From Corallium rubrum (lineage: Eukaryota; Cnidaria; Anthozoa; Scleralcyonacea; Coralliidae): 64,000 nt of DNA. Of the stretch, positions 56,010 through 64,000 are shown in pieces. Made by a program: the position numbers and the translations under genes. Under the pieces are notes generated by a model. It had not been told where the DNA came from and searched no databases. It was given only the letters and a program-made list of their open reading frames with translations. The stretch covers positions 4,495,247 to 4,559,246 of the forward strand of contig OZ036005.1 in the NCBI GenBank assembly GCA_964035015.1. Reading direction: 5' to 3'. Position 1 is the stretch's first letter; the number at the start of each line of letters is the position of its first letter.

Positions 56010-56960
56010 AATGCTAGACCAATCCAGGTTACGCTAAACCAATCCAGTTTTAGCTAAACCAATTCAGTTTACGCTAGACCAATCCAGGTTACGCTAGACC
56101 AATTCTGTTTACGCTAGACCAATGCAGTTTTAGCTAAACCAATTCAGTTTTAGCTAGACCAATCCAGTTTACGCTAGACCAATGCAGTTTTAGCTAAACC
56201 AATTCCGTTTACGCTAGACCAATCCAGTTTTAGCTAAACCAATTCAGTTTTAGCTAGACCAATCCAGTAGACCAATCCAGTTTAAGCTAAACCAATTCAG
56301 TTTTAGCTAAACCAATTCAGTTTTAGCTAGACCAATCCAGTTCTAGCTAGACCAATCCAGTTCTAGCTAGACCAATCCAGTTTTAGCTAAACCAATTCAG
56401 TTTTAGCTAAACCAATTCAGTTTTAGCTAAACCAATTCAGTTTACGCTAGACGAATCCAGTTCTAGCTAGACCAATCCAGTTTTAGCAAAACCAATTCAG
56501 TTTTAGCTAAACCAATTCAGTTTTAGCTAAACCAATTCAGTTTTAGCTAAACCAATTCAGTTTACGCTAGACCAATCCAGTTCTAGCTAGACCAATCCAG
56601 TTTTAGCAAAACCAATTCAGTTTTAGCTAAACCAGTTCAGTTTTAGCTAAACCAATTCAGTTTTAGCTAAACCAATTCAGTTTTAGCTAAACCAATTCAG
56701 TTTACGCTAGACCAATTCAGTTTTAGCTAGACCAATCCAGTTCTAGCTAGACCAATCCAGTTTTAGCTAAACCAATTCAGTTTTAGCTAAACCAATTCAG
56801 TTCACGCTAGACCAACCAGTTTTAGCTCGACCAATCCAGTCTTAGCTAAACCAATTCAGTTTACGCTAGACCAATCCAGCTCTAGCTAGACCAATCCAGT
56901 TCCAGATCCAGTTCTAGCTAAACCAATTCAGTTTTAGCTAGACCAATTCATAGCCTCCTC
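56010..56960. repeat. 20-bp minisatellite, right end of giant palindrome (~46 units)
   Basis: Inverted relative to 48556-48815; units TTTAGCTAAACCAATTCAG and TTNTAGCTAGACCAATCCAG alternate in higher-order blocks, for example a repeated block of about 120 bases at 56290-56600. Confidence 0.92.
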
Positions 56961-57267
56961 CACAGGCAACTCTGTGTCTTCCCACTTTGCGAGTATAGTG
57001 GCAACTGTAAAGTGGGAAGACACAGTTGCCACTATTGCTCGCAATGTGAGAAGACAGCTAACCAATTCACAACATTACACTAGACCGTTTTACAATATTA
57101 CGCTAGATCGATCCACAACAGGTTAGACCAATCTACTTTACGCTAGACTAATTCACATTTAGCTATACCAATTTACAAATGAATGCTGGACTGACCATTG
57201 ATTTCATTTCAGTGTAATACGTTCCGTTCCTATTTATGCTAGATCGTTTCACATTATTGGGCTATTC

Positions 57268-57572
57268 CAATTTTTATCCGCACCCCCCCCCCCCTGTTGA
57301 GGAACCTTGGAAATTTGGAAATTCCAAAGGGGAGGGGTGTTTTTGAGGAATCCAGTTGGAATTTCCAGGGGAGGGGGTTGAATCTATATGGAATTTCCAG
57401 GGGAGGGGGTTGAATCTACTTGGAATTTCCAGGAAAGGGGGGTTAAGTCGACTTGGAGTTTCCAGGGGGAGGGGTAAATTTATATCAAAAAATAGCGGAA
57501 ATTCCGAAGGGGGTGGTAAAAAAAAAGGAGGTTCCTCAACAGGGGGGGGGGGGGTGCGGATAAAAATTGTAA
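57268..57572. mobile_element. MITE with TTTTTATCCGCACCCCC ends and inner minisatellite
   Basis: The left end plus TGTTGAGGAACC is mirrored by GGTTCCTCAACA and GGGGGTGCGGATAAAAA. The interior holds four units of about 33 bases built on GGAATTTCCAGGGGAGGGGG. The frames it creates are artefacts. Confidence 0.7.
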
Positions 57573-58151
57573 AATACAAATTTTGTATTTTTGGTGGTGA
57601 TGGCCGCCTATACCGGAGCGAGTTGAAAACGGCGCTCTAACCGGAGCGTTTTGAAAAACGATTTCTAGACGGAGCGAAATGAAAACGGAACCCTTGGCGG
57701 TGTCGTGCGAACACACCCAGTTCCTAAATTTTCGGCTCATAACCAAATGGCTGGCGTATTTTTCAGCGATGGAAAAGTTTATTTGTCTTCTCGACTTCGG
57801 AAAGCTTCTGCTAAGAACTTGTGCTGCTGTTTGAACAATTATAACATTATTACAACAATGACTGGGTAGTGTAAATAGGAGAAGATGAAGTCAATAAGGT
57901 GAGTTCCTAACGGAAAGACTAAAATTGTAAACCTAGAATGTACTATACACCTTGGGGGATAATATTCTTTGAATTGCTCCTCGTTTCCATTTATTTTTGA
58001 CGAGATATGGCTATTTAAACAGTGCACAGCATTGAAATACTGGATGTACACCAGAAGGTTCCGGTGTCCTGTGAACGCCTTCAAAGCGTCGTTAAATTAT
58101 GACGGCTTCGTGTGAACGTAACCACATTTTACCGTTTATCTTCTACACCGG

Positions 58152-59831
58152 TGTCCCAGTAAATGTGTCCCCCCCAAAATGTGTCCCCCCAGGGACACAT
58201 TTCCTAGGAAATATTCCCCCTCTTCGGAAATTTGTCCCCACCTCAGAATGATTCCTTACAGGATAATTGACATACGTGTAATGTGGACAAAACTTTTTAA
58301 AAGTAAAAAATATATATTTCTGAAGGGTCCTACTAATTACTGCCCAAGACGGTATACATCTATATTAGAGGCCTTAAATAATAAAGAAATAGATCGCACA
58401 TTTACGGCACACCGCAAACTGCAGTTCGAAATCAGCAGTTAGCCGTTAGAAGTTAGGACAAGTTGTATGTTCAGACTGAAAGCTTCCGTTTGTGATTTGC
58501 CTTATGTAAGTATATTCGATTTATACTGAAAGGTCTCCCACGGCGCCATTGAAATGTTAATCGCAGTCGGCAATGATTAATGTATTTGTTTTTCTATCAG
58601 TTTGAAACCGAGTGCTTCGGAGAAAAACCCTTGCTGAAATAGTGCCTTTTTCAGAGTATGCCAGACCCGAAAACCGAGGTTTGTTTCAACGCTTTGAAAC
58701 ATCAGCTCAACGATGTTACAATCAATAAAAAAACGAAACTTGAACATCTATTTAACTAATAAATTGGAAATTCAGCATGCCATGACCATGACCATGACCA
58801 CTGACGAAATTGAAATTCTAATGCACTTCCGCGAGCTGGCTTTCGGACGTTCTCTTTCATTATTTTGACACCAAAACTATCGAATAACGTGGAACAGTCT
58901 GATAGCCATATGCACGCAGTAAGAGAAAATATCAGACGTCTACGAAATTGGACTTCGCAAAAAATGGAGGCGTATGAAAAGGAAGAGGCACACTATATAT
59001 ATGCACGGCACACTATATCAATATATATATATATATATATATACTGATATATATATGTGTGCCGAGCAAGAAAATTTCGAGTTTAAGAATATATGCAGCC
59101 CAGCAAACACACACACACAATATATATATATGTGTGCATGTGTGTTTGCTGGCCTGCATATATTCTTAAACTCGAAATTTTCCTTCACCAAAGACCCTCG
59201 CTATTATTAAAATTTGCTGTCTGCTTTACCAAGAGCGTGTTGGCTCGAGGTTAATGAAGGTTTCCGCGTGAAACGTCAGCTCACCATTTTCTTGCTTTGT
59301 TATTATTATAATAGTGTAGTTTGCCATTTTTCAAAAAACGGTATATACGGAAGTATTTATTATGCATTCACAAACGCAGTAGACGCCTTTTTTCAATGAG
59401 CGATGACTCTCAAAAGCGACCCGTATTGGTCATGCATACTGGTGTACGTAGTAGCTGGGAGATAGGTGATGCTGGCTTTGCCATGCATGTGCCATTCTTT
59501 GCCATTCTGGGGGTAGGTGATCGGGAATGGCTTTGCCATTCATGCATGTTCCACCATCAAAACTTAGTGACAGTCCAATTAAGCTAAAGTTTTTATTAAA
59601 TAAATAAGTTTATATATTGCAGTTTTTGTAAATATATATTTAGCTGTTATAATTTATCATTCAGAAATATATATTTTTTACTTTTAAAATTTTTTATCCA
59701 CATTACACGTATATCAATTATCCTGTAAGGAATCATTCTGAGGGGGGGACAAATTTCCGAAGAGGGGGACATGTTTCCTAGGAAATCTGTCCCGGGGGGG
59801 ACACATTTTTGGGGGGGACAGATTTCCTGTG
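58152..59831. mobile_element. 1.7-kb element with ~160-bp TIRs and 7-bp TSD
   Basis: Both ends are rich in TGTGTCCCCCC blocks, mirrored as GGGGGGACA, followed by paired CCTTACAGGATAATTGA words. ACACCGG at 58145-58151 and 59832-59838 is the target duplication; the copy at 7291-7940 shows the empty site. No transposase. The frame near 58865-59047 is unassigned. Confidence 0.75.
59066..59182. repeat. Palindrome, ~45-bp arms with (CA)/(TATA) loop
   Basis: GAAAATTTCGAGTTTAAGAA is mirrored by TTCTTAAACTCGAAATTTTC, with a GTGTGTTTGCTG stem inside. Confidence 0.75.
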
Positions 59832-59879
59832 ACACCGGACTTGTGTGAACGCAGTCTCAGGTTAAGCATTTGCAATTAA

Positions 59880-60890
59880 CCGTTAAACCGATAAACTCCA
59901 TCCTTTCCCATAAAAATCGAACGATTTCGGCTTCGTCGTTTGTAAATGTAGTGTAAAATACACTCGAGAACATGCTCTCACGTTTGTCAAACATGTGGGC
60001 TGGACTTGTCAAACGGTTGTCCATTCACGGTTCAAATCAGTTGGTTTACAGCTTTCAAACAACAAACAAGTACCGCCCAAAGTGAACGTTTCATAAAACG
60101 TAAACAAACGCGGAAAAACTATCACGTCTTACAAGTTATAACGGTGGATTGCAAATGCTTCACTCATTTGAGGTGTGGCAACAGAAGGTTAAAGGTCGAT
60201 CCCCTCACTTTTTGGGGGATTCATTGTGATTGGTTATTAATTGAAGGGAAAGGAAGGGCAGGGACCAGGCTACCTTAACACAAACAAAAACGAGCACATG
60301 CACTCAGTGAAACGAGTAATAAATATCAACGAATTTGGAAGAGATGGCATAGTCACATATAGATCTACCATAGTTTGGTGCAGAAGTTGAGATTAGATTT
60401 ATGGACCGTTAATTTATGGTCGACAGAGAGGTGATTAGGTTATGTCACGAAAATCTTTCTATGACCGCAAAAAAGAATTAGAATACCCTGTGTGTTATGC
60501 TTATAGAAAAACGAAGCCAATTTTGCTTTGTTATATCTCATTCTAGAAACCATAACCAGCCGACATTTAAAAAAAATAAAGAATAAAACATAATCCGAAA
60601 ATCGTCATCTTGTGACTTGATATTCAAGTTAAAAACAAGATAAGACAAAATGAGAGGTACTATTTCGACTCTATTTCAAAGTCATTATCAAACCAATAGT
60701 TTACAAGCTTACTAGTCCTATATATATATACAATAATCACAAGGATGATGTCACCGCTTAGTAACTGGAAATGTCGCCAAGTTGACAAAACAGGTTAGAC
60801 TGACATGTCAGCTGAATTGTTTGAAGTAAATGTAGATAAAAAATAAAAGTTGACAGTGGTGAAAGGATATATATATATTAAAGTTCTAAA
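59880..60890. other. Stretch with no recognisable gene
   Basis: A copy of the 47570 repeat lies inverted at about 60180-60240. From 60640 the sequence is probably the 3' non-coding part of the Penelope-like element that follows (ATTTCGACTCTATTTCAAAG next to TCATTATC resembles a decayed hammerhead). Confidence 0.4.
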
Positions 60891-60897
60891 AATAAAG

Positions 60898-61405
60898 CTA
60901 AGGAAATAGAGATAATTCTTTGCTAGCCTTTAGGCCATTGTTCAGTTCAGGCCTTCTAAATTTGATTAGAAGAGCTTCTAAAATAAGTAACTGATTTGTA
61001 TTACCAAATTTACAGGAGTGAATTATTTTAAAGTTATTAAATATTTGGTTCGATATACTAGGTCCAAGAAGAGGGAAATCAGAGGTGTTATTAAGGTTGT
61101 CATAAAGAATGTTGAGGTTGGCAAGGTGTTGAGCAAGAGGACAGTTAGAGTGTTCAGAAAGGCGAGTTTGAAGGCAGCGTTCAGTTTTTCCAATGTATTT
61201 GTGGTTGCAACCGCGACAAGAAATCTCGTAAATTACATTGTTTTTAGAAAGGTCCGGTATTTTATCTTTATTTGAAGTGAAGAAGGCAGTTTTTTTGGTT
61301 TGGTAAATTACAGCGAAATTGACATCAACTTTTAGGTTGCGCCGAAGTTTTTTTAATTAGGTTACGTACAAGAAATTCACCTGCCTTTCTCAAGTAGTCG
61401 TAATA
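60898..61405 (-). pseudogene. Penelope-like GIY-YIG endonuclease fragment 2
   Basis: The minus strand reads FAVIYQTKKTAFF, then NVIYEISCRGCNHKYIGKT, ERCLQTRLSEHSNCPLAQHL, ILEALLIKFRRPELN and ends FP stop at 60898. The CxxC pair, the IYE...KYIG core and the C-terminal ILEALLIK...P helix are typical of Penelope-like elements. A one-base shift in an A-run (T-run 61348-61354 on the plus strand) breaks the upstream frame (RKAGEFLVRNLI). Different family from the 18.3-kb copy. Confidence 0.83.
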
Positions 61406-61409
61406 CGAT

Positions 61410-62690
61410 TTTCGTCACTAAAATCAACCCGGTAAACCCACAGCTTTCACATGGTATTTAAATACATGTCTGGACTTGACAAACAGTTATTAGTACTACC
61501 GTATATACATAACACCAAAATGGCAGAGCTTACCGTTTAGAAACAAACTATATATAGGATGTAAGAGAGAGCTGAACCAGGATTCGTTGAGTGTCCACCA
61601 CAGCGAGCTGAGACCAAATGACCTTATCTGGTGGGAGCCTTGCTTAAAGGCGGTTTTCCACTAGGCGACATTTGTCGACCGACTCGACATTTTTCTTTTG
61701 TATTGGCTAATTATTTCCACTCGAGAGTTTGCGAGACAAAAGAAAATGTCGCTTCGCCGAGACGAGTAGGAAATTGAATTCTAAAAATTAATAGCCGAGA
61801 GCAATATATTTTAATCGTACATACATATCTTCAATTGTCATATGCTAAATAAGCAGTTTACAGCCCACATGCATATTCCGAAATAGGGTTGACTAACGTT
61901 GCTTTTCTAGCTGACAAGATGTCTATAAGACCCCGTCTACACGGTATCAGTTTTGTAGTTACATATATGTCTGTTGTTTTATATCAAAAGGGGGGGAGCC
62001 GCGGCTCCCATGGCTCCCCCTAGCTACGTCCCTCCGTGAAGGAATGATGTCGAAAAGAATTCATGGCATTCCCTAATTTGAATGATAAAACAGTTGAGTT
62101 AATTGCCAGAGACTATTAAGATTTCCCACAGCAACTTCAACAACTGACCAACAAAGGGACTGTTTACATGAGGCACGGGCTAACCCGGCTGACTCGTGTC
62201 ACGAAATTCTTTCCTCGACCGCAAACGGAGATTTGAATTAACGTTAGGATTTGTTTACATCTAAACTAAACCAATTCTTTGTAACTTTAGTTTATGCGAG
62301 TTTCAAAACCACAGTACGTTCCTAATCAATCGCGTGAGCCCAGCCCCCAAGAATCTTTTTCCAAAACAAAGAAAATGGATAACTTTTAGTTCCACTTTCC
62401 AGGAATAAATCTCAGTAGCGCGGTGTCATTGTTATTCTTCTTCTTCCTTATTTTTAAGGGGGATGAGTTTTTCAGCAGAGCTGCTGGTGTCCTCCATTTA
62501 CAGCTAAGACCTATAGGTGTTGATTTTATATATATCAGTATATAGGTGTTGTTCCTTATACAATGCATAAAGCCGTCTTTTGCATAATTATAAGATCATA
62601 AGCCAAGAGCAGAACAGAAGACGAAATAAAGAAAATTTCTCGTGGTTTTGTCTTCGCAAGTCCCAGAAGAGAAATTATGCTCTTTGTCAG
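61410..62690. other. Stretch with no recognisable gene
   Basis: No coding exon, RNA gene or clear transposon ends; a G-run with GGGGGAGCC/GGCTCCC pairing lies near 61995. Confidence 0.45.
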
Positions 62691-62699
62691 TTTTGTGCT

Positions 62700-63625
62700 T
62701 ATGTCCGATAAGAGCAATCGGCGTTTCTTGGCCCAGTAGGCGCGGTGTAGACTGAATAGAAATTTCTAACCACAAGACATTACTTTAAGGCAAATCGCAC
62801 TGCAAAACAACACGTACATGGACATTCTTTTTTCTATTATTATCAATTTAATTAGATAACCATTAGAACTAAACCCATTAGAACGTTATATACAAAGGTT
62901 TTTGTCTTGTATGATCACAGGTACTTCAGTATAGATTTGCTTTGGTTTATATCCGGCTTATTGTACTCGGTAGAGGTTTTGAAATTCAACGCATTAACAG
63001 TTACCTTCTTGTATTTATCAAATATACAGTGTGTATCAAAAAAATTCGAACCCTTAGAAAATGAATTAGCATTCTTTTCAAACAACCTATTGTAGTAGTT
63101 TGAAAGCCCTAAAAGCGCTGAGTTATAAATTAATCAGCACATAAGTTAAACAGGAAGAGAAAAAGCTTTTAAATACTTTCACCATGCATACACTTCAAGT
63201 TATCTTAATTTCCCAGGTGTATAAGACCGTGTTTTTTTACGCATCCGTGGCTCAGAAGTGTTTAGGGCTTTCAAACTACTACAATAGGTTGTTTGAAATG
63301 AATGCTAATTCATTTTCTAAGGGTTCGAATTTTTTTGATACACACTGTATGTATCTATTAAGAATTTCTTGTGTTTATCGAGAGATCAGGGCAAAAGCAA
63401 CAACAAGATTGATACTGCTCGACAAGTCAGCCATTTCTAAACATTCGTACCTCAACATCCAATAAGAACAATCGGTGTTTCTTGGCCCATGAGTAGGCGG
63501 TATAGACTGTATAGAAATTTCTAACCACAGGACATTACCTTAAGATGGGCATTTTTTTTTCTATTATTATCAATTTAGATACCAATTAGAACTATAAACC
63601 CATTAGAACCTGTGTTATACAACAT
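62700..63625. repeat. Direct repeat pair of ~190 bp
   Basis: 62700-62895 and 63452-63625 share CAATCGG-GTTTCTTGGCCCA, ATAGAAATTTCTAACCAC and CTATTATTATCAATTTA words in the same order. The unit is about 750 bases, so it may be a tandem duplication. Confidence 0.75.
63027..63347. mobile_element. Tc1/mariner-type MITE, TA TSD
   Basis: CAGTGTGTATCAAAAAAATT is mirrored by AATTTTTTTGATACACACTG, with TA on both sides (63025-63026 and 63348-63349). Arms of about 85 bases and no transposase. Confidence 0.87.
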
Positions 63626-64000
63626 ACAGATATATTAAGTTATAGTTGAACTCGGACCGGCATGAATTTTGCATTTCAGTTTTTGTTTACAAACTATATA
63701 TCGCCTTGGTTTCGCTGTTCCTTCAAGATTTGTGTCAATTGCCTTACAGCTCCTGACCGCCGGAGAATCATTATTTGATGTGGATTTGACATCAGTCTCA
63801 TTTACTACAACGTATTGAATTTGAATTTATTGAATTTACCACACGTTTACAAGCAAAACGTAAAATAACTAAATGCAATGAAAGAAGGTGGCGAGGAAGG
63901 CTAAAATGAAAGCAAAAAAAGCTTATAAAACTTTTAGTCTTCCACCTAAAAATCTAAATTAAATTGAAGTATATATATAAGCATAATATGGCGACTTAAT

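Larger units (their letters stand above)
48540..57060. mobile_element. Giant palindromic DNA element with minisatellite ends, host of a LINE
   Basis: The left arm (48540-49899 plus 54346-54620) is the mirror of the right arm (54750-57060), centred near 54690. Going outward, each arm has a DDE transposase remnant, then AT-rich sequence (CGCTAGTGTTTTATTATT and its mirror), CTTTCTCACGCTATGCG, then a 20-bp minisatellite. Removing the LINE rejoins the left arm exactly. It resembles foldback elements. Confidence 0.7.
57614..59860. mobile_element. Second copy of the 7291-7940 element, interrupted
   Basis: Inverse orientation to 7291-7940, with matching CGGAGCGAGTTGAAAACGGC, GATTTCTAGACGGAGCGAAA and CTTCTACACCGG words. 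Interrupted by 58152-59831. The terminal GTGTGAACGCAGTCT follows at 59840-59858. Confidence 0.65.

Noticed and set aside
61018-61275. 85-residue plus-strand frame
   Set aside because: Antisense shadow of the Penelope-like endonuclease on the minus strand.

Overview
The window looks like nuclear DNA of an early-branching animal, most likely an anthozoan cnidarian (coral or sea anemone). The evidence is AT-rich sequence, spliced genes with long introns, an animal haem peroxidase joined to EGF and F5/8C (discoidin) domains, a 5S-rRNA-derived SINE, Penelope-like retroelements with hammerhead ribozymes, and many short palindromic DNA transposons. No prokaryotic feature is present. The species call is inference.

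Layout. (1) 430-2178 (+): an intact single-exon coding region for a FAM111-like trypsin-fold serine protease, with a 3' splice site just before the ATG. (2) 16,771-44,199 (-): one large gene rebuilt here from eight exons whose splice sites and phases all agree. Order: signal peptide, cadherin-like domain, linker, complete animal haem peroxidase, one EGF-like module, one F5/8C domain. Its 3' end is ambiguous: either a 13-residue tail and stop at 16,730, or further exons not found. Almost all of 17-44 kb is intron of this gene, loaded with repeats. (3) A possible small secreted-protein exon (38,682-38,903, -) lies inside intron 3. (4) 44.3-64 kb holds no host gene that I can recognise.

The rest is a layered record of transposition. 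Many elements can be bounded by exact target-site duplications (TSDs): hAT-like (8 bp), Mutator-like (9 bp), a group with an unusual 7-bp TSD, TA-flanked Tc1/mariner-like MITEs, and a Helitron-like family with no TSD (5' TC, 3' CTAG). One Helitron-like copy splits the reverse transcriptase of a LINE. That LINE sits in one arm of an 8.5-kb palindromic DNA element carrying a DDE_Tnp_4 transposase remnant and 20-bp minisatellites at both ends. Two Penelope-like remnants (18.1-18.95 kb and 60.9-61.4 kb) keep GIY-YIG endonuclease coding sequence. Hammerhead ribozyme folds occur at 5.3 kb (an inverted pair), 18.1 kb, 18.66/18.9 kb (split by a MITE) and 40.96 kb.

The two clear genes show no functional link to each other. 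The peroxidase protein would be secreted and matrix- or surface-bound, combining adhesion-type domains with peroxide chemistry. The FAM111-like protein should be an intracellular, probably nuclear, protease.
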